A DNA stretch of 64,000 nt from Nocardioides ganghwensis. Lineage in GTDB: Bacteria; Actinomycetota; Actinomycetes; Propionibacteriales; Nocardioidaceae. The number at the start of each line of letters is the position of its first letter. Within the stretch, counting starts at the first letter, position 1. The notes under the pieces are model-generated. The model was not told where the DNA came from, made no database searches, and worked only from the letters and a program-made list of their open reading frames with translations. Location of the stretch: positions 310,001 to 374,000 of the forward strand of contig NZ_JACXYX010000001.1 of NCBI RefSeq assembly GCF_014779655.1, read 5' to 3'. The position numbers and the translations under genes were made by a program. Shown here in pieces: positions 1 through 9,611 of the stretch.

Positions 1-611
1 AAGGACGCCTCGGTGTTCGAGAACGTCCCGTGCAGCAGGACCAGGAACGGGTCCCCGGCCGCGTCGAGGTCCTGCACGAGGCTGTCCGGGCCGAGACGCA
101 GGTCGTGACCCACCCGGTGCACCCCCCGTACGCGCGGATGACCGCGGTCCGGGCTGGTGCTCGGCCGGTCGAGCCTGCCGGTCAGGGCTCGCACCGTGGC
201 CCGGGCGGCCGGCTGCAGCAGCATGTCGAGTCCCCAGTCCGCCACCCCCCGCCCGAGGCCGGCCAGGTCGCTGTCGATCGTGCTCTGCACGACCTCGCGG
301 ATCGCCGTACCCGTACCACGGGTGACGGAGGGGACGGCCAGGTCGAGGCGACCGCCTCGCGAGCGCGCCTCGTCCCGGGCGGACTCGGCCGTCCAGAACG
401 TGGTGACGCCGTTGGTGTCGGTGATCTCGAGGAAGTGGCCCTCGTCGACCTCGAGCTCGATCTCCTGGCCGCCCGAACGCGCGGCGACCGTGGTGTTGAC
501 CCGGGTGACGACGCGGTAGCCGATGTCATCGAGGACCGTGGCGACCGCGTCCTCCCGGGCCCCGGGGTCGGCAGGCAGGATCTCCCCCCGAACCGTCAGC
601 CTCTCGACCAT
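1..611 (-). CDS. alpha/beta-hydrolase-type protein, N-terminal part only (runs off left edge)
   Basis: The reading frame opens with ATG at 611 behind a GGGGGAGG ribosome site and is still open at base 1, so only the first 203 codons are visible. The product begins MVERLTVRGEILPADPG and has a short beta-rich N-terminal region. Near the window edge it reaches FLVLLHGTFSNTEAS, the oxyanion-loop HG segment of a lipase/esterase fold. This HGTFSN form is common in large actinobacterial proteins that carry a lipase-like domain followed by a CHAT (caspase-like) domain, but the C-terminal part lies outside the window, so the CHAT assignment is only a guess. It diverges from the protease-like gene at 889 across 277 bases, suggesting a shared control region. 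Confidence 0.7.
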   Translation of the reverse strand, partial: MVERLTVRGEILPADPGAREDAVATVLDDIGYRVVTRVNTTVAARSGGQEIELEVDEGHFLEITDTNGVTTFWTAESARDEARSRGGRLDLAVPSVTRGTGTAIREVVQSTIDSDLAGLGRGVADWGLDMLLQPAARATVRALTGRLDRPSTSPDRGHPRVRGVHRVGHDLRLGPDSLVQDLDAAGDPFLVLLHGTFSNTEAS

Positions 612-888
612 GGATCCTCCCCCTGAGCGCACTCGCACGACGTCGGCGGGACGGGGGACCCGGCCTCGCCGGTGTCGACGGGCTCTGCCGGACACGGAGG
701 CCCGAGACGTGAACGGCCGTCCCGTCCACGGTCCTCCCGCCGCACCCGCCTGACAACAGCGCGCTCGCCGCGGTCTGGACCAGCGCCGGCGAGTCACGCA
801 GGAGTCACGCAGGCGGGCGCACAGTGCCGCGCGGGGGACGGCCGTCCCCCGTCGTCGGCTCGCCCGCGGGGCGGGAGGGAGGCTCGCC

Positions 889-3156
889 ATGACGCACCAC
901 GACAGAGCAACGGGGACCTGCGGGTGCCAGGACCAGCCGGCCCTGGTCTTCGACGAGCAGGGCGACCTCGTCGAGGACGTGTCCGTGCTGGGGCCGCCGC
1001 CGACCACGATCCCGCACGCGCCACTGCCGTCGCTCGGGCTCCGGCGACCGTGCACCGCGGCCCGGCTCAACGGGTCGTGGCTGCTGCAGGTCCGTCCGCT
1101 CGTCCCGGCGTTCCCGATGAGCGAGGTCCGCGGACCGATGCGGATCGAGGTCGGCCCCTCGTCCCTGCGCATCAGCGGCGACGTGTACGTACGGCGCAGC
1201 GGCGTCATCGGTCCGGTCGTCACGCACCCGATCGGCGTTCCCGTCCGGGCCGGCGGCGACCATGTCTTCGACGACGACCGCGATGAGGACTTCGACCAGG
1301 AGCTCGGCGAGGACCGGGGCGGCGTGCTCTTCCCGCCCCTGCGCTGGTACCCGCAGCTGCCGAAGAACGAGTACAGCTGGTACTTCCGCTCCACCGGCGT
1401 CACCTGGTCGGGGGGCGAGCTGTCCTTCTCGTTCGTGCGGCACCTCTGGGACCGGACCACGCAGGACTTCGTGTCCACCGACACCGGGCGGATGACGCTG
1501 CGCTGCCACCAGCCGCTGCTCGAGCCGATCTTCCGTCCCGCCACCATGCAGGGCACGGCGACCATCGGCCGGCGCCGGTATGCGCTGACGGCCACCAAGA
1601 CCTCCACCTTCTACCGCGGGTGCCGCGTCGAGGTCGACGCGATGACCGGGCGCGCCTGGCCGGCCTCTGCCACGACGGCGGGTGGTGTGACGTCGACCTT
1701 CCGCAACATCTACGCCTCCGCGGGCTGGGACACCCCGACCACGCTCGACGAGGTCGACGTGCCCGACGACGCATCGCTGACCAACGCCGAGCTGCAAACC
1801 CTGATCAGCACCCATCAGGGCTCGGCCACCGCCGACCAGTGGCGGCTGTGGCTGCTCGTCGGCTCGGCGCAGGGGACGACCTTCGGCGTCATGTTCGACC
1901 AGGACGCGGTCCCGCGCGAGGGTGCGGTCGGCTTCGCCGACGCCACCTTGTCGGACTCGCCGATCATCGAGGCCGGTGCCCGCAACCGCCCGCTCGACGA
2001 GGTGCCCGCGGCCTTCCTGCGCACCCTCGTCCACGAGGCCGGCCACGCGTTCAACCTGTTCCACCCCAAGCACGACGTCCACGTCCCGGGGGTGGGCACC
2101 GAGATCATGAACCAGACCGGTGACGTGATGGGGTTCGCCACCGCGGCCAACCCCTATCCGGGCAACGCGACCTTCGCGTTCAGCTCGCACGACCGGACCT
2201 CGCTCATCCACTCGCCGGACCCGCAGGTGCGCCCCGGCTGGAAGGGCTTCGGCTGGGGCCACGGCAGCCTGTCGGCAGGCCTCCCGGAGCCGACCGACGC
2301 CGAGGGCCTGGTCGCCCAGGACGACGCCGCCGACCTGACGCTCGAGCTGCGGCTGCCCGACGAGGTCTTCGTCGGCCAGTACGTCACCGCGGAGGTCGTC
2401 CTCACCAACACCGGCGACGAGGCGCGCGAGGTGAGCTCGCGGCTGAACCTCTCCGAGGGCGACCTGCGGCTGCTGCACGCCCTGCCCGGCGGGGACGTGG
2501 AGCAGGTCCGTGACGTCGTGCTCGCCTGCGGCCCACCGCAGAGCACGGTGCTGCAGCCCGGCGAGTCGATCACCTCGCACGTGCAGGTCTTCTTCACCAG
2601 CGAGGGCGTCACGTTCGACGTCCCCGGCCGGCACCTCGTACGGGCGGAGTTCGACGCGCTCGGCTGGGCGGCCGTACGCAGCCAGCGGGTCGCGGTGCAG
2701 GTGCGGATGGCCGGCACGGAGGAGGAGCGCGGTGTCGCCGCGGTCACCCTGGACCCCGGTGTGGGCGCGGCGTTCGCGCTCGGGGACTTCGGTCGCGACG
2801 AGGCCGTGAAGGCCGGGCTCGCGACCGTCGCCGAGGCCCATCCGGAGTCCGACACCGGCGGGGCGGCGGCGCTCGTCCTCGCCAACTCGCTCGCCCGGAC
2901 GCACCAGGACTACCGGACCGGTGAGACCCGGGCCGCCAGCGCCACCGAGGCCAAGCACTTCATGGACCTGGCCGCCCAGGGCCGTACGGCCCTGGAGCTC
3001 GTGACGCTCGCGACGACGGTGCCCAGCCCGATCGAACGTGAGGCACCCGTCGTGGCCGACGCGCTGGCCAGGGCCCGACGCGCCCGCAAGCCCAAGGCCG
3101 ACCTGGCCCTCGCGGAGGAGCGGGCCGCGGACTTCGTGGCACCATCGGGACGGTGA
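889..3156 (+). CDS. zinc-metallopeptidase-like protein with C-terminal Ig-like domain
   Basis: A 755-residue protein with a strong GGGAGGGAGG ribosome site and no signal peptide. Residues 382-392 read HEAGHAFNLFH, an HExxHxxNxxH zinc-binding and catalytic motif like that of metzincin-type or MtfA/peptidase-M10-like enzymes; the first Glu would be the general base. Residues around 480-600 (beginning LELRLPDEVFVGQYVTAEVV) look like a beta-sandwich domain and resemble the start of the next gene product. The tail is helical and Ala/Arg-rich. The gene is translationally coupled to the next one by a GTGA overlap. The substrate is unknown, and because no export signal is seen a cytoplasmic role is likely. 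A non-proteolytic relative cannot be excluded. Confidence 0.75.
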   Translation: MTHHDRATGTCGCQDQPALVFDEQGDLVEDVSVLGPPPTTIPHAPLPSLGLRRPCTAARLNGSWLLQVRPLVPAFPMSEVRGPMRIEVGPSSLRISGDVYVRRSGVIGPVVTHPIGVPVRAGGDHVFDDDRDEDFDQELGEDRGGVLFPPLRWYPQLPKNEYSWYFRSTGVTWSGGELSFSFVRHLWDRTTQDFVSTDTGRMTLRCHQPLLEPIFRPATMQGTATIGRRRYALTATKTSTFYRGCRVEVDAMTGRAWPASATTAGGVTSTFRNIYASAGWDTPTTLDEVDVPDDASLTNAELQTLISTHQGSATADQWRLWLLVGSAQGTTFGVMFDQDAVPREGAVGFADATLSDSPIIEAGARNRPLDEVPAAFLRTLVHEAGHAFNLFHPKHDVHVPGVGTEIMNQTGDVMGFATAANPYPGNATFAFSSHDRTSLIHSPDPQVRPGWKGFGWGHGSLSAGLPEPTDAEGLVAQDDAADLTLELRLPDEVFVGQYVTAEVVLTNTGDEAREVSSRLNLSEGDLRLLHALPGGDVEQVRDVVLACGPPQSTVLQPGESITSHVQVFFTSEGVTFDVPGRHLVRAEFDALGWAAVRSQRVAVQVRMAGTEEERGVAAVTLDPGVGAAFALGDFGRDEAVKAGLATVAEAHPESDTGGAAALVLANSLARTHQDYRTGETRAASATEAKHFMDLAAQGRTALELVTLATTVPSPIEREAPVVADALARARRARKPKADLALAEERAADFVAPSGR

Positions 3157-3911
3157 CCGGACTGACGCTCACCCTCGAGGCTCCCGCCGAGGTCCCGCTC
3201 GACGAGGCGCTCGTCGTCGTGGTGCGCCTGCGGAACGACGGGGCCGAGCCGGTCGCGACGAGCAGCCGGCTCGACCTGGCCGAGGACGACCTGTCGGTGT
3301 GGGTGGGTCGCGAAGGTGCGGACCGGGTCCGCGCCGAGTGGCCGTGGCCGGTCGACTCCGCACGGCGGGAGGTGACCCTGGCGCCCGGTGAGGAGCTCGT
3401 GGGGTCCGCCCTGCTGCTGGCGCCGGCCGCGCGGCTCTTCCCCCAGCCCGGCGACTACTCGGTCGTGGCCACGTTCGCGCCCCGGCCCGACACGGAGGTC
3501 GCGTCGGTGCCGGTGGCGGTGCGCCGCGTGGAGGCGTTCGACGAGGCGGCCCGCGCGCGCCGGCGGGCGCTGGAGGACCCCGAGGTCGTGCAGAGCATCT
3601 GCTCCCTGAGCGTCATGGGCACGGCCGCCGAGGGTCTCGACCTGCTCGCCGGGCCCGGCGGTGCTCCGGTGGCCCGCCTCCTGTCGACCACGGTCACGAC
3701 CACGACGGCCGACCTCCGCGCGGCGATCGACGATGCGGTCGCCGCGACCGGCGCCGTGACGGTGGCCGCGGCGCTGGCGTCGGTCCTGCCGCCGGGGTTG
3801 TTCCCCGGCGACGAGCGGCTGGCCGTCGCCGCCGACGTCGTCGCTGACGCCGACTCCGGGGACGCCACCGCGGCGGCGCTGCTGTCGGGCGCCGCCACGA
3901 TCCACGGCTGA
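3153..3911 (+). CDS. Ig-like domain protein, partner of the metallopeptidase-like protein
   Basis: A 252-residue protein starting at GTG inside the stop of the preceding gene (GTGA), so the two are almost certainly co-translated. The N-terminal 110 residues form a predicted beta-sandwich (LTLEAPAEVPLDEALVVVV, then SSRLDLAEDDLSVWV) that parallels the C-terminal domain of the protease-like protein (SSRLNLSEGDLRLL), implying a domain duplication. The C-terminal half is helical with no motif I recognise. There is no signal peptide. It may be an accessory, adaptor or inhibitor of the upstream enzyme; that is inference from coupling and shared fold only. It ends 7 bases from the convergent nagA stop. 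Confidence 0.6.
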   Translation: MTGLTLTLEAPAEVPLDEALVVVVRLRNDGAEPVATSSRLDLAEDDLSVWVGREGADRVRAEWPWPVDSARREVTLAPGEELVGSALLLAPAARLFPQPGDYSVVATFAPRPDTEVASVPVAVRRVEAFDEAARARRRALEDPEVVQSICSLSVMGTAAEGLDLLAGPGGAPVARLLSTTVTTTTADLRAAIDDAVAATGAVTVAAALASVLPPGLFPGDERLAVAADVVADADSGDATAAALLSGAATIHG

Positions 3912-3918
3912 GGGGCGA

Positions 3919-5049
3919 TCACCGGCCGAGCCAGGCCCCCTCGCGCATCACGCGGACGACCTCGAGCCGGTCGTCGAGCACGACGAGGTCGGCGCGGCGA
4001 CCTGCCTCGATCGCGCCCACGTCGGTCAGCCCCCACGCGGCGGCGGGAGTGGTGCTGGCGGCGTGCACGACGTCGAGGAGGGGGAGTCGCGCGGTGCGTA
4101 CGGCGAAGCTGACCGCCGCGTCCATCGTGAGCGTCGAGCCGGCGATCGCGCCGCCGCCGCTGCCGTCCGCGAGCCGGGCGACGCCGTCGCGGACCTCGAT
4201 GGCCATCGGGCCGAGGCGGTAGTCGCCGTCGGGCGCGCCCGCGGCGGCCATCGCGTCGGTGACGAGGATGCAGCGTCCGGGCTTGGCGGCGAAGACGGTG
4301 CGGAGCACGGCCGGGTGCAGGTGCACGCCGTCGGCGATGAGCTCGACGTCGACGGGCGCGTCGAGCAGGGCGCCGACGGGGCCGGGGTCGCGGTGGTGGA
4401 GCGGCCGCATGGCGTTGAAGAGGTGGGTGCCGAGGCGGGCGCCCGCGTCGATCGCCGCCCGCGCCTCGTCGTACGTCGCGTCGGTGTGCCCGATCGCGAC
4501 CAGCACGCCGGCGTCGTCGAGGCGGCGTACGGCGTCGAGGCCGCCCGGCAGCTCGGGGGCGAGGGTGACCATCCGGACGGCGCCGCTGCCGGCGGTCAGC
4601 AGCGCCTCGATCGCGGCCGGTGCGGGGTGGGTGAGCGCGCCGGGCTGGTGGGCGCCCGAGCGCCGCGGGCTCAGCCACGGCCCCTCGAGGTGGATCCCGG
4701 CGAGCCGCCCGTCATCGACCAGGAGCGCCAGCTCGCGCACGGCGTCGGCCATCCGGTCGGGGGTGTCGGTGACCAGGCTGGCGGCCATCGACGTGGTGCC
4801 GTGGGCGAGGTGGGCGGCGGCCGCGACGTCCGCTGCGTCGGCCGTGCCGGTGTCGAAGGAGGCCCCGCCGCCACCGTGCACGTGGAGGTCGACGAAGCCG
4901 GGGGTCACCGTGACGGAGCCGAGGTCGACGTCGGCGGGGCGGGGCGGGGCACCCTCTCCGACCTCCACGATGCGGTCGCCGTCGAGGAGCAGCCACCCCG
5001 GCGCGAGGATCCGCGCCGGGGTGACCACCTGTGCTGCCGTGAGGATCAC
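3919..5049 (-). CDS. nagA: N-acetylglucosamine-6-phosphate deacetylase
   Basis: NagA hydrolyses GlcNAc-6-phosphate to glucosamine-6-phosphate and acetate, the first cytoplasmic step after PTS uptake. The amidohydrolase signature is complete: HVHGGGG after the first strand, HLEGPWLSP, GHTDATYDEA, GTHLFNAMRPLHHRDPG and LVTDAMAAAG (metal-binding and catalytic Asp). I chose GTG at 5049, two bases after the EIIC stop, giving 376 residues (VILTAAQVVTPARIL); a 29-residue upstream extension is open but lies inside the EIIC gene and looks non-native. It is the last gene of the dasR-like/EIIC/nagA operon, so it should be derepressed by amino-sugar phosphates. Confidence 0.93.
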   Translation of the reverse strand: MILTAAQVVTPARILAPGWLLLDGDRIVEVGEGAPPRPADVDLGSVTVTPGFVDLHVHGGGGASFDTGTADAADVAAAAHLAHGTTSMAASLVTDTPDRMADAVRELALLVDDGRLAGIHLEGPWLSPRRSGAHQPGALTHPAPAAIEALLTAGSGAVRMVTLAPELPGGLDAVRRLDDAGVLVAIGHTDATYDEARAAIDAGARLGTHLFNAMRPLHHRDPGPVGALLDAPVDVELIADGVHLHPAVLRTVFAAKPGRCILVTDAMAAAGAPDGDYRLGPMAIEVRDGVARLADGSGGGAIAGSTLTMDAAVSFAVRTARLPLLDVVHAASTTPAAAWGLTDVGAIEAGRRADLVVLDDRLEVVRVMREGAWLGR

Positions 5050-5051
5050 GT

Positions 5052-6322
<1,271 letters not shown>

Positions 6323-6323
<1 letters not shown>

Positions 6324-7090
6324 CAGGATCGATCCCTTCTGGTGGTGCTGGGTTTCCCGGTGGCACCCGTGGCGGCGCCGAGGTTCATGTGGACCTGGTA
6401 GCGGTCGCCGCGGTAGCGCGAGACGACGTGCTCGACAGGTCGGCCGGCCGCGCTCGAGACGCGGCGGAAGACGAGGAGGGGGGTGTGCACGGGGGCCTCG
6501 AGCCGGCGCGCGGTGGCGCCCTCGGCGGCCTCGCCCCACAGGGTCTGCTCGGCGGCGTCGATGACCAGGCCGTACTGGTCGGCGAAGAGCGTGTAGAGAG
6601 ATCCGGAGAGGTCCGCGGTGTCGAGGCCGGGCAGGAGCGAGCACGGGTACCACCCCTGCTCGATCGCCATCGGCTGTCCGTCGGCGAGGCGTACGCGGTC
6701 GATGCGCCAGGCCGTGCCGCGCGCGCCCAGGCGGAGCGTACGGACGACGTCGGCCGGCGGACGCTCCTCGTCGACGCGCATCAGCCGGGTCGAGGGCGTC
6801 AGCCCGCGGCGGCGCATGTCCTCGGAGAACGACGCCAGGTGCAGGTGGCTCTCGACACGGGGCCGGGCGACGAAGGTGCCCTTGCCCTGGATGCGCTGCA
6901 GCAGCCCGTCGGCGACCAGGCCGTCGATCGCCTTGCGGACCGTGGCGCGGGAGACGTCGTACGTCGCCATCAGCTCGCGCTCCGACGGGATGGCCGTGCC
7001 CGGACCGAGGTCGCGGGTCGCCAGCTCGGACAGTGCGTCGCTGAGCTGCGCGTGCTTGGGCCGGGGGCCGTCGTCGATCCTGCGGACCAT
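6323..7090 (-). CDS. dasR: GntR/HutC-family regulator, DasR-like
   Basis: A 255-residue regulator starting at the ATG at 7090 behind GAGAGGTG. Residues about 10-80 are a winged helix-turn-helix (PSERELMATYDVSRATVRKA, then the wing QGKGTFVA). The rest is a UTRA effector domain (SFSEDMRRRGLTPSTR through VEHVVSRYRGDRYQVH). DasR-type proteins repress GlcNAc uptake and catabolism and release DNA on binding GlcN-6-P or GlcNAc-6-P. It shares a TGATG junction with the EIIC gene, so the repressor sits in the operon it is expected to control. The symbol is given by homology and context; it could be a local NagR rather than a global DasR. Confidence 0.85.
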
Positions 7091-7127
7091 CTCACCTCTC
7101 GACTCTGTGTCGATCCATTGGTACGGT

Positions 7128-7141
7128 CTGGTACGTACCAG
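7128..7141. promoter_or_regulatory. candidate DasR/NagR operator (dre-like palindrome)
   Basis: A perfect 14-base palindrome, CTGGTACGTACCAG, sits in the 94-base divergent gap between the dasR-like gene and the SIS-isomerase gene, with a further half-site-like TTGGTAC at 7118-7124. DasR dre sites in Streptomyces have the form TGGTCTAGACCA, so the outer TGG...CCA halves match while the centre differs. One site here could control both arms of the amino-sugar locus. Confidence 0.65.
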
Positions 7142-7184
7142 TTGGGAGCATGGCTCCCGCGCACCGACCTTGTCAAGGACTCGC

Positions 7185-8237
7185 ATGACCAGTTCCACTG
7201 CTTCCACTGCCACCCGGATGGCCTCCGAGATCGCCGAGCAGCCCGAGGCGGCCCGCCGCACCCTCGAGCACCTGGTGCCCGAGCAGGCCCGGCTGCGCGA
7301 GGTCTTCGCAGGGCGCCGTCGCGTGCTCCTCGTGGCGCGCGGCTCCAGCGACAACGCCGCGATCTACGGCCGCTACCTGCTCGAGGTCTCGGCCGGCGTC
7401 CCCGCCGCCCTGGCCGCGCCCAGTGTCGCGACGCACTACCGCGCACGGCTCGACCTCTCCGACTCCCTCGTGGTCTCGGTGTCGCAGTCGGGTGCCACGG
7501 CAGAGATCGTCGAGACCCAGGAGTGGGCCCGCGCGTGCGGCGCGGCGACGGTCGCGGTCACCAACGTGGCCGGGTCGCCGCTGGCCGACGCCGCCGACGT
7601 GGCGCTCGTGACGCAGGCGGGCCCCGAGGTCGCGGTGCCCGCCACCAAGACGTACCTCACCCAGCTGGTCGCGCTCGCTGTCCTGGCCGACGCGCTCGGC
7701 CCCGAGTCGTCGCTCGCGGGCGACCTCGCCCGGGTGCCGGACGTCGTGGCGGGGCTGCTCGACGCCGACGTGTCCACCGCGGCCGAGGCGCTCGCCGGCG
7801 CCGACGACGTGGTCGTGTCGGGGCGCGGGCTGCTGCTCGGGACGGCGCTGGAGACGGCGCTCAAGATGGAGGAGACCTGCCTGCGCCCGGTGCGCGGCTA
7901 CTCGTACGCCGACCTGCGCCACGGCCCGATCTCGGTGGTCGGCGAGGGGCTGCTGGCCGTGCTGGTCGCCTCGGCGAGCGGACCGCTCGCCGAGCCGATG
8001 GCCGACCTCGTGCGGGACCTCCAGGAGCGCGGTGCCCGCGTGCTCGGCATCGGCGGCACCGCGGACTTCGGCGGGCTCTGCGACCTGCACCTCGCCGGCC
8101 CCGACCTGCCCGAGACGGTCGAGCCGATCGCCTCGATCGTCCCGTCGCAGATGATGATCGAGCAGATGGCCCGACGGCTCGGGCTCGACCCCGACAACCC
8201 CCGCGGACTCCACAAGGTCACCCAGACCGACCGCTGA
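7185..8237 (+). CDS. SIS-domain glucosamine-6-phosphate deaminase/isomerase (NagB-II or AgaS-like)
   Basis: A 350-residue protein with two sugar-isomerase (SIS) domains, equivalent to the isomerase half of GlmS without the glutaminase part. It shows LLVARGSSDNAA, VVSVSQSGATAEIVE and the second-domain YADLRHGP motif. The start is ATG 7185, with AAGGA five bases upstream. Placed directly across the operator from nagA, it is the best candidate for converting GlcN-6-P to fructose-6-P, replacing a classical NagB hexosamine deaminase, which is not seen in the window. A GlmS-like role without ammonia transfer is the alternative. Confidence 0.82.
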   Translation: MTSSTASTATRMASEIAEQPEAARRTLEHLVPEQARLREVFAGRRRVLLVARGSSDNAAIYGRYLLEVSAGVPAALAAPSVATHYRARLDLSDSLVVSVSQSGATAEIVETQEWARACGAATVAVTNVAGSPLADAADVALVTQAGPEVAVPATKTYLTQLVALAVLADALGPESSLAGDLARVPDVVAGLLDADVSTAAEALAGADDVVVSGRGLLLGTALETALKMEETCLRPVRGYSYADLRHGPISVVGEGLLAVLVASASGPLAEPMADLVRDLQERGARVLGIGGTADFGGLCDLHLAGPDLPETVEPIASIVPSQMMIEQMARRLGLDPDNPRGLHKVTQTDR

Positions 8238-8253
8238 CACGAGAGGAAACACC

Positions 8254-8487
8254 ATGAGCAGCAAGGCAGAGCAGATCCTGGCCGGCCTCGGCGGCGCCGA
8301 CAACGTCGTCGAGATCGAGGCCTGCATCACCCGTCTCCGCACCGAGGTCAAGGACGGCTCGCTGGTCGACCAGGCCGCCCTCAAGGCCGCCGGCGCCCAC
8401 GGCGTGATGGCGAGCGGCACCGTCGTCCAGGTCGTCGTCGGCCCCGAGGCCGACAACCTCGCCGACGACATCGAGGACCTGATGTGA
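8254..8487 (+). CDS. nagF: PTS EIIB component, glucose/GlcNAc family
   Basis: A 77-residue soluble EIIB domain. Cys24 in EIEACITRLRTEV is the phosphorylated residue that passes phosphate from EIIA to the sugar bound by EIIC. A GAGAGGAAA ribosome site precedes the ATG. It is separated from the isomerase gene by 16 bases and overlaps the EIIA gene by GTGA, so it is part of the plus-strand amino-sugar operon. Its partner EIIC is encoded divergently at 5052-6323. Confidence 0.92.
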   Translation: MSSKAEQILAGLGGADNVVEIEACITRLRTEVKDGSLVDQAALKAAGAHGVMASGTVVQVVVGPEADNLADDIEDLM

Positions 8488-8954
8488 CCCCTCCTTCCCA
8501 GCAGGTCCTGGCCCCCTGCCCGGGGCGCGTCGTCGCGATGGCCGACGTGCCCGACCCGGTCTTCGCCGAGGAGATGGTCGGCCCCGGCGTCGCCATCGAG
8601 CCCGCCCCGGGCCCGACGACCGTCGTGGCGCCCATCGCCGGCACGGTCCTCAAGGTGCTGCCGCACGCGTTCGTGGTGCTCGGGGACGGCGTGGGGGTGC
8701 TGGTCCACCTCGGCATCAACACCGTCCGCCTCGAGGGCGAGGGCTTCGAGGTGCTCGCCACCCAGGGCAGCGAGGTCGCCGCCGGCGACCCGATGATCGC
8801 CTGGGACCCGGCCGCGCTGCCGGCGACCGCGGGCGGCCAGGACGTCTCCCCGGTCGTCCCGGTCGTGCTGATGGACGGTGCGAAGGGCTCGGTGACCAGC
8901 GACGCGATCGGTGGCACCGTCGCCGCCGGCGACCTGCTGTTCGCGACCCCATGA
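8484..8954 (+). CDS. crr: PTS EIIA component (Crr-like)
   Basis: A 156-residue EIIA-Glc family domain. His75 in VHLGINTV is the expected phospho-acceptor and His61 (HAFVVLGDG) the second active-site His. It receives phosphate from HPr and passes it to Cys24 of EIIB. The GTG start overlaps the EIIB stop (GTGA) and its own stop overlaps the next ATG (ATGA), so translation is coupled through the operon. Crr of actinobacteria usually serves several EIIs; placement here suggests dedication to GlcNAc. Confidence 0.9.
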   Translation: MTPPSQQVLAPCPGRVVAMADVPDPVFAEEMVGPGVAIEPAPGPTTVVAPIAGTVLKVLPHAFVVLGDGVGVLVHLGINTVRLEGEGFEVLATQGSEVAAGDPMIAWDPAALPATAGGQDVSPVVPVVLMDGAKGSVTSDAIGGTVAAGDLLFATP

Positions 8955-9589
8955 CCGGGGTGGCGGCCTTCCTCCTCGACCTCGACGGCACCCTCGTCGA
9001 CTCCGAGCCCCTGCACCGCGCGTCCTACGTCGCGTGGTTCGACCACCGGGGCTGGGAGCTGCCGGACCTCGGCATCTTCACCGGCCGGCGTGCCGAGGAC
9101 GTCTTCGTCGCCGAGCCCGGCCCCTGGTCCGGGCTCGACCCGAGCGCGCTGGCCCGCGAGGTGGTCGCGTTCGTGCCCGACGACCCGCCCGCGGCGGTGC
9201 CGGGCGCGCGCGAGCTCCTCGTCGCGGCCCGCTCGGCGGGCGTACGCCTCGCGATCGTCACCTCCGCCGGCCCCGACTGGGTGGAGCGCTCCCTCGCGGC
9301 GCTGTCGCTGCCGCTCGACGCGGTCGACCTCGTCGTCACCGCCCGCGACGTCGCCGACGGCAAGCCGCACCCGGCCGGCTACTGCCTCGCGTGCGAGCGG
9401 CTCGACGTCGACGCGGCGCACACGGTCGCCGCGGAGGACTCACCGGCGGGGGTGCGCGCGGCCCTCGGCGCGGGCGTACGACGCGTGCACGGCATCCGTA
9501 CGACGCACGCGGCCGAGCAGCTGAGCGCCGCCGGTGCGGTCGAGGTGCACGACGACCTCCGCCCGCTCCTGGCGCTGCTGCCGTCGTGA
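8951..9589 (+). CDS. HAD-superfamily sugar-phosphatase-like hydrolase
   Basis: A 212-residue HAD hydrolase with motif I DLDGTLVDSEP (Asp nucleophile at about residue 11), motif II IVTSAG, a motif III Lys in DGKPHPAGY and motif IV EDSPAGV. The helical cap after motif I puts it in the beta-phosphoglucomutase/phosphatase class. It is the last gene of the plus-strand amino-sugar operon (ATGA overlap with EIIA). A role in dephosphorylating excess or damaged sugar phosphates is a reasonable inference; the substrate cannot be read from sequence. Confidence 0.8.
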   Translation: MTGVAAFLLDLDGTLVDSEPLHRASYVAWFDHRGWELPDLGIFTGRRAEDVFVAEPGPWSGLDPSALAREVVAFVPDDPPAAVPGARELLVAARSAGVRLAIVTSAGPDWVERSLAALSLPLDAVDLVVTARDVADGKPHPAGYCLACERLDVDAAHTVAAEDSPAGVRAALGAGVRRVHGIRTTHAAEQLSAAGAVEVHDDLRPLLALLPS

Positions 9590-9611
9590 TGGGTGAACCG
9601 GCGCGAGCCGG

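Noticed and set aside
805..2958. Long open frame of 717 codons antisense to the protease-like gene
   Set aside because: Composition is the Arg/Gly/Ala-rich pattern of an antisense frame in high-GC DNA; there is no ribosome site or recognisable motif, and the plus-strand gene has conserved catalytic residues.
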